64,000 nucleotides of DNA, from assembly GCF_004115975.1 (NCBI RefSeq), contig NZ_SDDZ01000004.1, positions 62,001 to 126,000 on the forward strand. Direction: 5' to 3'. This document shows positions 1 through 7,379 of the stretch, one piece after another (positions within the stretch are counted from its first letter, which is position 1; each line of letters starts with the position of its first letter). Below the pieces are notes generated by a model. The model made no database searches and was not told where the DNA came from. It worked only from the letters and a program-made list of their open reading frames with translations. This DNA comes from Gelidibacter gilvus. GTDB taxonomy: Bacteria > Bacteroidota > Bacteroidia > Flavobacteriales > Flavobacteriaceae. The translations under genes were made by a program, and so were the position numbers.

Positions 1-1
1 T

Positions 2-301
2 ATTCCTGTGGTAAAAGGTCATATCTTGAACGCAGAAGATCTCATCATCAGAAAACATATTCTTAATCTAATGTGCCATTTTGAGACCTCGTGGACGCCA
101 GATGACCTGTATTTTGAAGAATTGCCTGAGATATTGGAGCATTTGAAAGAAATGGAACAGGATGGCTTATTAGTGCGTGGTGAAGGACAATTGACCATTA
201 CTGAGAAGGGGAAGCCATTTGTTAGAAATGTTTGCATGGCCTTTGATTTACATCTAAAAAGAAGAACCCCTGAAAGACAGCTGTTTTCAATGACAGTATA
301 A
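2..301 (+). CDS. hemN: Oxygen-independent coproporphyrinogen III oxidase, C-terminal part (cut by window start)
   Basis: Only the last 99 codons are visible; the reading frame is open to the window edge, so the gene starts upstream. The stretch LNLMCHFETSW followed by a winged-helix-like tail (EMEQDGLL, LTITEKGKPFVRNVCMAFD) is the C-terminal domain of HemN. HemN is a radical-SAM enzyme that decarboxylates coproporphyrinogen III without oxygen in heme synthesis. The radical-SAM core is outside the window. Its place beside a respiratory cluster fits the heme demand of low-oxygen growth. An apparent GTG start at position 8 is internal to the gene and should not be used. Confidence 0.88.
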   Translation: MPVVKGHILNAEDLIIRKHILNLMCHFETSWTPDDLYFEELPEILEHLKEMEQDGLLVRGEGQLTITEKGKPFVRNVCMAFDLHLKRRTPERQLFSMTV

Positions 302-398
302 CCTGTGAAAGTTTAAAATCAAAAGTTGACAGTGATTTTCGTTTGTCAATTTAATATAATATGAGTACCTTTTATTTTTAATAAAAAAACACCTACCT

Positions 399-1229
399 AT
401 GAAAAAGATTATTGTTCCAATAGATTTCTCCAAATATTCTGAATACGCTCTTGAGGCCGCAGCTATTTTGGCGAAAAAAAATAATGCCGAAATTTTTGCA
501 TTACATATGTTAGAAATGTCCGATGCCATATTGACTGCATCAAATGACGGACCAAAACCGAAAATGTTATTTTTTTTAAAGCTTGCCCAGCAAAAGTTTG
601 ATGAGTTTTTAAGCAAAGACTATTTACAAGGCATTAAAGTCACTCCAATTGTCAAACACTCCAAGGTGTTTAGTGAGGTCAGTGAAGTTGCTGAAGAACA
701 CCATGCCGATTTGATTGTCATGGGCTCTCATGGAGTTAGTGGGTTTACAGAGGTTTTTGTAGGTTCAAATACTGAAAAAGTAGTGCGTCATTCCAAACTT
801 CCTGTTTTGGTGATTAAGCAAAAACCGAGCAATCTTACTTTTGAAACGGTTATTTTTCCTTCTGATTTTACAGAAAAGAGTGTCGATGTTTATAAACGTG
901 TTTTAGAAACACTCGGCGAAACTTCCAATGTGCATTTATTATATGTGAATGTTCCAGGGGAGAATTTTAAAAGTACTGCTGAAATGGAGCAAAACGTCGC
1001 TAGTTTTTTGATGAAAGCGGAAGGGAATATGAACAATTTAAACAAAGTTCACTATGTCTCAGATTATTCCATACAACAAGGGATTATGAATTTTTCCAAT
1101 CTTTTTGGAGCTGATTTGATCGTCATGCCAACCCATGGAAGAAAAGGACTGGCACATTTTTTTGAAGGAAGTATTTCTGAAGATTTGGCAAATCGCGCCA
1201 ACCTTCCAGTAATGACATTTAAAATATAG
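399..1229 (+). CDS. Tandem-domain universal stress protein (UspA family)
   Basis: This 276-residue protein has two Usp folds. The first begins at IIVPIDFSKYSEYAL (about residues 4-18) and ends with the nucleotide loop MGSHG-x9-GS before LPVLVI. The second begins at ETVIFPSDFTEKS and ends with PTHG-x9-GS before LPVMTF. Both halves keep the G-x2-G-x9-G-S/T pattern, so both may bind ATP. It is cytoplasmic, with no signal peptide. The ATG is preceded by an A-rich leader and follows hemN by about 100 nt. A terminator follows the gene. Usp proteins near anaerobic respiratory genes are often made under energy limitation; that role is inferred here. Confidence 0.9.
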   Translation: MKKIIVPIDFSKYSEYALEAAAILAKKNNAEIFALHMLEMSDAILTASNDGPKPKMLFFLKLAQQKFDEFLSKDYLQGIKVTPIVKHSKVFSEVSEVAEEHHADLIVMGSHGVSGFTEVFVGSNTEKVVRHSKLPVLVIKQKPSNLTFETVIFPSDFTEKSVDVYKRVLETLGETSNVHLLYVNVPGENFKSTAEMEQNVASFLMKAEGNMNNLNKVHYVSDYSIQQGIMNFSNLFGADLIVMPTHGRKGLAHFFEGSISEDLANRANLPVMTFKI

Positions 1230-1268
1230 AAAAATATTTATGATATATAAGACGGTGGAATATATTTC

Positions 1269-1317
1269 ATGTCATGTAACAAACAGACGTTAAGGCTGTT
1301 GTTGCATGACATTTTTA
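1269..1317 (+). terminator. Rho-independent terminator after the Usp gene
   Basis: A long imperfect stem pairs ATGTCATGTAACAAACAG (1269-1286) with CTGTTGTTGCATGACAT (1295-1311), followed by five T. It separates the stress-protein transcript from the nirK promoter. Confidence 0.75.
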
Positions 1318-1321
1318 ATTA

Positions 1322-1384
1322 GGACAAAAATGTCCGATATATGACAAAAATCATATTTTGTGCTGTTAAATACCAATAACTTTG
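1322..1384 (+). promoter_or_regulatory. nirK promoter with two palindromic operators
   Basis: Three elements are visible. GGACAAAAATGTCC lies at 1322-1335 and is a perfect GGACA-N4-TGTCC palindrome, also found at the Rrf2 gene. ATGACAAAAATCAT lies at 1341-1354 and is a TGA-N6-TCA Crp/Fnr-type site. TAACTTTG lies at 1377-1384 and matches the Bacteroidota -7 box. The Fnr-type site starts 36 nt before the -7 box, which places it near -41.5 if transcription starts about 1389 (22-nt leader). No TTTG occurs at the -33 position, as expected for an activator-dependent promoter. Binding proteins are inferred from the regulators encoded in the window. Confidence 0.7.
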
Positions 1385-1410
1385 AACCATAAACCAATTA
1401 TAACCACATT

Positions 1411-2856
1411 ATGAAATCAAAACTCAAATTCACAGTACTAATCGCAACAGTTTTTTTATTTAGCTGTTTTCAAGAGAAAAAAGAAAAATATACGGCTACC
1501 GAAGACATCCCAGTAAGTTTGGAGATGATTGCAGAATTGACTGCGCCACCCCACGTGCCAAAACCTGTAGGGAAGCGTAAGGCAAAGAAACTTATTGTAA
1601 AAATGGAAATCCTTGAAGCGGAAGGTGAAATTTCAAATGGGGTACGTTATGTATTCTGGACTTTTGGTGGTTCAGTTCCAGGAAGTTTTATCAGAGCTCG
1701 TGTAGGAGATGAAATCGAATTCCATTTGCAAAACCACCCAGATAATAAACTGCCTCACAACATTGATTTACATGCGGTGAATGGTCCAGGTGGAGGAGCA
1801 GAGTCTTCTTTTGTGGCTCCAGGTCACGAAAAAGTGTTTTCCTTTAAGGTATTAGCTCCTGGCTTGTATGTTTACCATTGCGCTACAGCTCCTGTAGGGA
1901 TGCATATTGCCAACGGAATGTATGGCCTGATTTTGATAGAGCCTGAAGGTGGTTTACCTCCAGTAGATAAAGAGTACTACGTTATGCAGGGCGATTTCTA
2001 TACTGCGGGTCCTAACGGCGAACGTGGTTTGCAACCTTTTGACATGCAGAAAGCAGTTGATGAAAGAGCCGATTATGTGGTATTTAATGGAAAAGTAGGC
2101 GCTTTGACCGGTGATGGTGCATTAACCGCTAAAGTAGGGGAGACCGTAAGACTTTTTGTGGGGAATGGAGGGCCAGGATTAGTGTCTTCTTTCCACGTTA
2201 TTGGAGAAATATTTGACAGGGTAACAGTTGAGGGCGGTAGTTTGGTCAATGAGAATGTACAAACAACGTTGATCCCTGCAGGTGGTGCAGCCATGATAGA
2301 ATTTAAGGTAGATGTTCCAGGATCATACGTCTTGGTTGACCACTCTATTTTCAGAGCGTTCAATAAAGGTGCTTTGGGTCTGTTGAATGTCACCGGTGAG
2401 GAAAATGAAAAAATCTATTCTGGAGAACTTATGGATAATATTTATCTTCCTGAAGGTCCAGGTATCCAAAGAATGCCAACAACAAGCGAGATCAAAGAAT
2501 CTGATATTCCTGCAAAATCCTTTGAGGAGCAAATGAAATTTGGAAAACAGATTTACGGTCAAACCTGTATTGCTTGTCACCAAGCAGAAGGGCAGGGGAT
2601 CCCAAGTGCCTTCCCTCCTTTGGCAAAGTCAGATTATTTAAATGCTGATGTTGATAGAGCTATTGAAGCGGTGCTTTTCGGATTGAGTGGAGAAATTACG
2701 GTAAATGGTGAGAAGTACAACAGTATCATGACCGCACAAATGATTTCTCAAGAAGAAGTTGCCAACGTAATGACCTATGTGTATAACAGCTGGGGCAATA
2801 ATAAAACGGTGGTAACGCCTGAAATGGTGAAGAAAGTGAAAGAGAAAAAGAAGTAG
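1411..2856 (+). CDS. nirK: Copper nitrite reductase with fused C-terminal cytochrome c
   Basis: It reduces nitrite to nitric oxide in the periplasm. A lipoprotein-like signal ends near Cys19. Two cupredoxin domains follow. PHNIDLH supplies His116 (type 1 Cu), Asp119 (catalytic) and His121 (type 2 Cu); YHC gives His156 (type 2) and Cys157 (type 1); HIANGM gives His165 and Met170 (type 1). His262 in SSFHVIG matches the catalytic histidine and His311 in VDHSIFRAF the third type 2 ligand. After a linker (about 345-375) a monoheme cytochrome c domain carries CIACH (386-390). At 481 residues it exceeds the usual two-domain NirK by this heme domain, which probably feeds electrons directly to the copper site. 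A NirV-like gene follows. Confidence 0.95.
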   Translation: MKSKLKFTVLIATVFLFSCFQEKKEKYTATEDIPVSLEMIAELTAPPHVPKPVGKRKAKKLIVKMEILEAEGEISNGVRYVFWTFGGSVPGSFIRARVGDEIEFHLQNHPDNKLPHNIDLHAVNGPGGGAESSFVAPGHEKVFSFKVLAPGLYVYHCATAPVGMHIANGMYGLILIEPEGGLPPVDKEYYVMQGDFYTAGPNGERGLQPFDMQKAVDERADYVVFNGKVGALTGDGALTAKVGETVRLFVGNGGPGLVSSFHVIGEIFDRVTVEGGSLVNENVQTTLIPAGGAAMIEFKVDVPGSYVLVDHSIFRAFNKGALGLLNVTGEENEKIYSGELMDNIYLPEGPGIQRMPTTSEIKESDIPAKSFEEQMKFGKQIYGQTCIACHQAEGQGIPSAFPPLAKSDYLNADVDRAIEAVLFGLSGEITVNGEKYNSIMTAQMISQEEVANVMTYVYNSWGNNKTVVTPEMVKKVKEKKK

Positions 2857-2858
2857 TC

Positions 2859-2910
2859 GAAATTGAAATTGAAGTTGAAATTGAAATTGAAATTGAAATC
2901 GAAGTTGAAA
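2859..2910 (+). repeat. Hexanucleotide microsatellite (GAAATT)n
   Basis: Starting two bases after the nirK stop codon, the unit GAAATT is repeated about 8.7 times over 52 nt with a few substitutions (GAAGTT, GAAATC). It lies between nirK and the NirV-like gene and is non-coding. Confidence 0.9.
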
Positions 2911-2941
2911 AACTAATACCTAATCCCTAATTCCTTAAAAA

Positions 2942-3718
2942 ATGCGTACCAAACTCTTCAGATTGTCCTTTGTTTTGATTTTTGTCCACCTATTTAGTTT
3001 TGGGCAATCTGGAGATATGGCACGTATTAATGGCGCCCGTTACATTCCGTTGTACGGAAGGGACTCCACGGTAGTTGAGGTTAAGGATTTTGATCTGGAT
3101 AAATATCCGGTGACTAATGAACAGTATATGGATTTTGTTAAAAAATTTCCAGAATGGCAGAAATCTAACGCCAAAAAGATCTTTGCTGATGGCATGTACT
3201 TGAGAAATTGGAAGAACAATTTTGAACTCAATGACGATGCCAAATCAAATAGCCCAGTCACTTATGTCAGTTGGTTTGCAGCCAAAGCTTATTGCGACTG
3301 TATGGGCAAACGCTTACCAACCATGGACGAGTGGGAATATGCCGCCATGTCAGATGAAACGTCTAAGGATGCCCGTATCAAGAAATCTTACAACGAAAAG
3401 ATTTTGTCCTGGTATGAAGCGCCACGATCCAACGAAAATCAAATTGGTCAAAATCCAAAAAATTATTGGGGTGTTTCTGACTTACATGGTTTAGTTTGGG
3501 AATGGACCTCAGATTTTAACTCTGTTATGCTTTCCGGTGAATCAAGAAAAGATAAAGATGGAGACAATAATTTATTCTGCGGAAGCGCCTCGTTGGGTGC
3601 TACTGATCTAATGAATTACGCAGCTTTTATGCGCTACGCTTTTAGAGGCAGTATCAAGGCCAATTACGCGATAAAGAATCTCGGATTTAGATGTGCCAAA
3701 GATATTGAAACCCCCTAA
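2942..3718 (+). CDS. NirV-like SUMF1/formylglycine-generating-enzyme-fold protein
   Basis: A Sec signal (first 21 residues, ending FSFGQ) precedes a SUMF1 fold. Landmarks are DKYPVTNEQYMDFV, PVTYVSWFAAKAYC, MGKRLPTMDEWEYAA, SDLHGLVWEWTSDF and the terminal GFRC. NirV proteins of this fold sit next to nirK in other denitrifiers, and this gene lies 85 nt downstream of nirK, so it is probably an exported accessory factor for nitrite reduction. The catalytic cysteine pair of true formylglycine-generating enzymes is not evident before RYAFRGS; a single Cys occurs in LFCGSAS. A formylglycine-forming activity is therefore unlikely. Its exact task in nitrite reduction is not established. Confidence 0.75.
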   Translation: MRTKLFRLSFVLIFVHLFSFGQSGDMARINGARYIPLYGRDSTVVEVKDFDLDKYPVTNEQYMDFVKKFPEWQKSNAKKIFADGMYLRNWKNNFELNDDAKSNSPVTYVSWFAAKAYCDCMGKRLPTMDEWEYAAMSDETSKDARIKKSYNEKILSWYEAPRSNENQIGQNPKNYWGVSDLHGLVWEWTSDFNSVMLSGESRKDKDGDNNLFCGSASLGATDLMNYAAFMRYAFRGSIKANYAIKNLGFRCAKDIETP

Positions 3719-3788
3719 TAATTATAAAACGAGCATGCTATAATTATAATGACCCGTGGAAATGATTAATTGCGGCAGCAAACCTGTA

Positions 3789-3810
3789 CTGAGCAAAGTC
3801 GAAGGATGAC
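3789..3810 (+). repeat. Fragment of a dispersed GAGC-N3-GTCGAA-type repeat
   Basis: The intergenic stretch reads CTGAGC then AAAGTCGAAGGATGAC. This resembles short repeats scattered through many Flavobacteriaceae genomes (core TGAGC-N3-GTCGAA). A related core is present in the palindrome at 15127-15187. It is assigned by similarity to known repeat families and by that second copy. Confidence 0.4.
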
Positions 3811-3835
3811 CATTGAAAAACAATAAATATAACAC

Positions 3836-4591
3836 ATGAAAAAAACACTTTTTATACTATGCAGTATTCTTTTTATCGGATTTACTGCTTGTAAGAATGA
3901 CAGCTCCAAATCATCGGAAGAAGCCATAGCATATTACTGCCCAATGGAATGTGAAGGCGCTAAAACCTACGACGAACCTGGCAGTTGTCCTGTTTGTAAA
4001 ATGGATTTAATACCCGTTGAAACGATAAAAGAATCGAAAAAAGATTCAGATGAAATTTCAGACCTTTCAATTTTTAACATTAAATCCACATGGACCAATC
4101 AAAATGGGGAAGATCTTCAATTTGAAGATCTCAAAGGTGATGTTTTGGTGGCGGTCATGATTTACACATCTTGTAAAGCGGCGTGTCCACGATTGGTGGC
4201 CGATATGCGAAATATTGAAGAACGATTGTCAAAAAGCACAAAAGAACACGTTAAAATGATAATGGTGAGTATTGATCCGGTTACAGATACTCCTGAACGT
4301 TTAAAGGCCTTTGCTGAAGAAAACGTCATGGATAAACACCCGTGGCTGTTTTTGCGATCTTCAGAAGATAATACCCGTGAATTTGCTGCTGTTGTAGCTG
4401 TTAATTATATGAAAATTTCACCAATTGATTTTTCACATTCAAACATTATCACCGTCTTTAATGATCAAGGCGAAATGGTATTTCAACAAGAGGGTCTTGG
4501 AGTCAATTCTGATGCCACGGTTCAACACATAGAAAAAGCGGTCGCCGCCAAAAACAGGCTATTAACTTCTTTGTCCACAAGTCAAAACTAG
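3836..4591 (+). CDS. Sco1/SenC copper chaperone with N-terminal heavy-metal-binding domain
   Basis: This is a lipoprotein (Cys19 after FIGFTA). Residues 33-60 form a small metal-binding module, YYCPMEC...GSCPVCKMDLIPV, with Cys35, Cys39, Cys51 and Cys54. A Sco thioredoxin fold follows with the copper motif CKAAC (Cys113, Cys117) and the distal histidine in DFSHSNIITVF. Sco proteins deliver Cu(I) to CuA sites or reduce their cysteines. Here the candidate clients are the CuA centre of NosZ and, less directly, NirK. The gene lies between the NirV-like gene and the porin, 24 nt upstream of the latter, probably in one operon with it. Confidence 0.9.
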   Translation: MKKTLFILCSILFIGFTACKNDSSKSSEEAIAYYCPMECEGAKTYDEPGSCPVCKMDLIPVETIKESKKDSDEISDLSIFNIKSTWTNQNGEDLQFEDLKGDVLVAVMIYTSCKAACPRLVADMRNIEERLSKSTKEHVKMIMVSIDPVTDTPERLKAFAEENVMDKHPWLFLRSSEDNTREFAAVVAVNYMKISPIDFSHSNIITVFNDQGEMVFQQEGLGVNSDATVQHIEKAVAAKNRLLTSLSTSQN

Positions 4592-4615
4592 TATAGGTTC
4601 TAATAAATTAAACTC

Positions 4616-5875
4616 ATGAAAAAACTACTCCTTTTAATGTGCTTCGGCACGTTGAGCCAGACATTTTTTGCCCAAGAATTTGGCATCGATCTCCAGTTAA
4701 GACCACGTGCTGAGTACAGGCATGGCTTTAAAACGCTAGTTCCTGATGCCGCAGATGCAGCAACCTTTATATCACAACGTTCGCGCCTTAATTTGAATTA
4801 TGGCAGTGAAAAATTGAATGCTTATATTTCCTTGCAAAATGTAAGAACTTGGGGAGAAGTCAGCACCTTATCTGCAAGTGATGTCAACGGAACCGCCATC
4901 CACGAAGCCTGGGCATCCTTTAAATTAGATTCGGAGTTTTCATTTAAAATGGGCCGACAGGAAATCATTTATGACGATTCTCGAATTTTCGGAAATGTCG
5001 ATTGGGCACAAGCCGGTAGAAGCCATGACGCGTTTATTGCCACCTACCAACCCAATTCCAAAAACCAATTGGACATTGGTCTCGCTCTGAATGAAGAAGA
5101 TGAAACCCTGTTTAAAACCAATTATAACGTTAATAACTACAAAGCATTTCAATATGCCTGGTACCATACCAGTTTTGAAAATTTAAGTTTAAGTCTCTTG
5201 GCGCTCAATACAGGATTTACGTTTGATCAAAATGGAAAGCAGGAAGTGGATTATAACCAAACGCTCGGAGGTTTTGTATCCTTTGGAAAAAAACAATTGA
5301 AGGGAGATGCTTCGGTTTATTTCCAAACGGGAAAAATTGCCGATCGGAACTTAAGTGCTTATAATTTGTCAGGAAACTTACATTATCAAATCAATTCAGA
5401 ATTTACTTTTGGTCTTGGTGCCGAATTGCTTTCCGGAACAGATATGGATGCTACATCAGACAAATTGAACTCCTTTAACCCATTATTTGGTACCAACCAT
5501 AAATTCAACGGGTGGATGGATTATTTCTATGTTGGAAATCATATCAATTCTGTGGGTCTCTTGGACATTAGTGTACCTTTAAAATATCAGAAGGAAAAAG
5601 TAACCCTACAATTAATACCACATCTATTTTCAGCTGCGGCAAATGTGGTAGACAATCAGGGGAATAAAAAAGACAACTATTTAGGAACTGAAATAGATTT
5701 CTCATTCGGTTATAAGATTGCTTCTAATATCGATTTTCAAGTAGGCTATTCACACATATTTGCCACAGAAAGCATGGAGGTCCTAAAAGGAGGCAACAGG
5801 AATAATACGACTAATTGGGCATGGGCCATGTTTGTGTTCAAACCAAAATTATTCACGCATACAGTAAATAACTAA
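4616..5875 (+). CDS. Alginate-export-type outer membrane porin
   Basis: A Sec signal ending FFAQ precedes about 400 residues rich in alternating aromatic and polar strands, typical of a beta-barrel. LRPRAEYRHGF near the N terminus, then SQRSRLNLNYG and FKMGRQEIIYDDSRIFG, are hallmarks of the alginate-export family. Similar porins occur in Bacteroidota nitrite and nitrous oxide clusters. The substrate is not evident; passage of nitrite/nitrate or copper complexes is a guess from context. A strong terminator follows. Confidence 0.8.
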   Translation: MKKLLLLMCFGTLSQTFFAQEFGIDLQLRPRAEYRHGFKTLVPDAADAATFISQRSRLNLNYGSEKLNAYISLQNVRTWGEVSTLSASDVNGTAIHEAWASFKLDSEFSFKMGRQEIIYDDSRIFGNVDWAQAGRSHDAFIATYQPNSKNQLDIGLALNEEDETLFKTNYNVNNYKAFQYAWYHTSFENLSLSLLALNTGFTFDQNGKQEVDYNQTLGGFVSFGKKQLKGDASVYFQTGKIADRNLSAYNLSGNLHYQINSEFTFGLGAELLSGTDMDATSDKLNSFNPLFGTNHKFNGWMDYFYVGNHINSVGLLDISVPLKYQKEKVTLQLIPHLFSAAANVVDNQGNKKDNYLGTEIDFSFGYKIASNIDFQVGYSHIFATESMEVLKGGNRNNTTNWAWAMFVFKPKLFTHTVNN

Positions 5876-5930
5876 TCCCTGTTTTTATTGGAATTTTAAG
5901 CCAAAGGAATTCCAAGTAAACGCCTTAATT

Positions 5931-5975
5931 AATCCTTCAGGACATCCAATTCAATGTCTTGAAGGATTTTTTTTT
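5931..5975 (+). terminator. Rho-independent terminator after the porin gene
   Basis: AATCCTTCAGGACAT (5931-5945) pairs with ATGTCTTGAAGGATT (5954-5968), with one G-T pair and an 8-nt loop, followed by a run of T to 5975. It ends the nirK-side transcripts before the nos promoter. The rest of the 346-nt gap holds the nos promoter region. Confidence 0.88.
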
Positions 5976-6081
5976 GCGATATTCTCAATGATCGTATCCT
6001 TCTGTTTAGATGTGAGTTAAAAATAAATTACGCCAAGTATCTATTTTATGACCGATTTTAATCAAATTCCACCATCAAAGA

Positions 6082-6144
6082 GGACATAATCATCCGAAAT
6101 ATGATTATTGTCATGTTTTATGAGAGATTATCGACTTATTTTTG
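6082..6144 (+). promoter_or_regulatory. nos cluster promoter with two palindromic operators
   Basis: The layout repeats that of nirK exactly. GGACATAATCATCC (6082-6095) is a GGA-N8-TCC site, ATGATTATTGTCAT (6101-6114) is the Crp/Fnr-type site, and TATTTTTG (6137-6144) is the -7 box. The first two start 19 nt apart and the second starts 36 nt before the -7 box, the same distances as at 1322-1384. The predicted start of transcription is about 6149, giving a leader of about 73 nt before the cytochrome gene. Confidence 0.7.
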
Positions 6145-6221
6145 TTAAATAAAAGCAGACAAAAAGGACTATGACATCACTATAGTTCTGGAATTTTTAT
6201 CACAACTTAAATTTTTAAAAA

Positions 6222-6710
6222 ATGAAAAAAACACTAACAATTTTTACAGTATTAGGAGCCATGCTGTTCATGGGGTGTGGTGATGGAGAAAAAAAGAAAG
6301 ATGATCCATACGCGAAACCAGCACCAACAGAGCAAACAAAAGCGGTATCCAGCGTGCCAGCTTCTCAACGAGTTGACTTAACCAATAAAGGCATTGGCCC
6401 TATCAAAAATGTGGAACTGGGCGAAACGATTGATATGGAAATGGCCGCCAAAGGAGAGGAAGTTTACAAGATGAACTGTACCGCCTGTCATAAAGTGGAC
6501 AAAAAATTCATCGGTCCTGCTCCAAAAGGAATTTTGGAAAGAAGAACTCCAGAATGGGTGATGAATATGATCTTGAACCCTGAAGGAATGACTAAAGATG
6601 ATCCGCTTGCTCATGATCTTTTGCTTGAGTTTAACGGTTCGCCAATGGCAAACCAGAACATGTCTGAAGAACAGGCAAGGCAGATGGTGGAATATTTTAG
6701 AACACTTTAA
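6222..6710 (+). CDS. Monoheme cytochrome c lipoprotein of the nos cluster
   Basis: The lipobox ends at Cys19 (LFMGC), followed by a charged, Pro-rich linker to about residue 70. A single class I cytochrome domain then carries CTACH (86-90), with a likely Met ligand in SPMANQNM near the end. It is the first gene after the nos promoter. Cytochromes at this position in clade II nos clusters are thought to pass electrons to NosZ. Anchoring to a membrane through lipid fits a tethered electron shuttle. Confidence 0.88.
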   Translation: MKKTLTIFTVLGAMLFMGCGDGEKKKDDPYAKPAPTEQTKAVSSVPASQRVDLTNKGIGPIKNVELGETIDMEMAAKGEEVYKMNCTACHKVDKKFIGPAPKGILERRTPEWVMNMILNPEGMTKDDPLAHDLLLEFNGSPMANQNMSEEQARQMVEYFRTL

Positions 6711-6777
6711 TATATACTTAACAACCAACCGGCTTTCGAAAGAATTGATTTCTTCAAGGTCTAAAAGCTAAATTCAA

Positions 6778-7347
6778 ATGAAAACAATCCTAAAAATGCT
6801 CTTTGTTTCGTCCGCATTACTTGTGTTTGCAGCTTGTAAGAATGAAACAGCCACCGGAACTTCGGTAGAGAGTTCCACTAAAAGCGATGTCCAAACAAAA
6901 AATCAAGGACAGGCTTTTATTGAAGATGATGAGTCAGAACCAAACCTGTTGCAAATTGCAATTGGATCACCTGATCACACCACATTGGTGGCAGCTGTTC
7001 AAGCGGCAGGTTTGGAGAATTCGCTGGTTAACGCTGGACCACTAATGGTTTTTGCGCCAACTAATGCAGCCTTTGACGCTTTGCCTCCTGGAACGGTAGA
7101 GGAACTTTTAAAGCCTGAAAACAAAGAAAAGTTGGCTTATATACTAAAGAATCACGTAACACCTGGTAACTATTCAAAGGATTTCCTGAAAAAATTTAAA
7201 AAAGTTGGACAGGCCAGTGGTGAAGATGCCGCTGTAGAAGTAAAAGGTGAAGATGTTTATGTAGGCGGAGCTAAAATTTTGGCTAGTGTACCCGCAGGAA
7301 ATGGAATTGTTCACGTCGTGGATAAAGTGATATTACCTGCAAATTAA
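6778..7347 (+). CDS. Fasciclin (FAS1) domain lipoprotein
   Basis: A lipoprotein signal ends at Cys20 (VFAAC). One FAS1 domain spans about residues 60-189, with HTTLVAAVQAAGL, the box PLMVFAPTNAAFDALP, LAYILKNHVTPG and the terminal NGIVHVVDKVILP. FAS1 domains mediate adhesion or protein contacts. In Bacteroidota nos clusters such a protein often lies between the cytochrome and nosZ, as here (67 nt after, 32 nt before). A role in organising the reductase at the membrane is an inference. Confidence 0.88.
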   Translation: MKTILKMLFVSSALLVFAACKNETATGTSVESSTKSDVQTKNQGQAFIEDDESEPNLLQIAIGSPDHTTLVAAVQAAGLENSLVNAGPLMVFAPTNAAFDALPPGTVEELLKPENKEKLAYILKNHVTPGNYSKDFLKKFKKVGQASGEDAAVEVKGEDVYVGGAKILASVPAGNGIVHVVDKVILPAN

Positions 7348-7379
7348 TTATAAAACAATTTAATGTAAACAATAGGACA

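Noticed and set aside
326-339. Fnr-type site before the Usp gene
   Set aside because: Only one half-site (TTGAC) is present and no -7 box stands 36 nt away.
326-360. TTGACA ... TATAAT promoter before the Usp gene
   Set aside because: The spacing is 23 nt, and sigma-70 consensus boxes of this type are not the rule in Bacteroidota.
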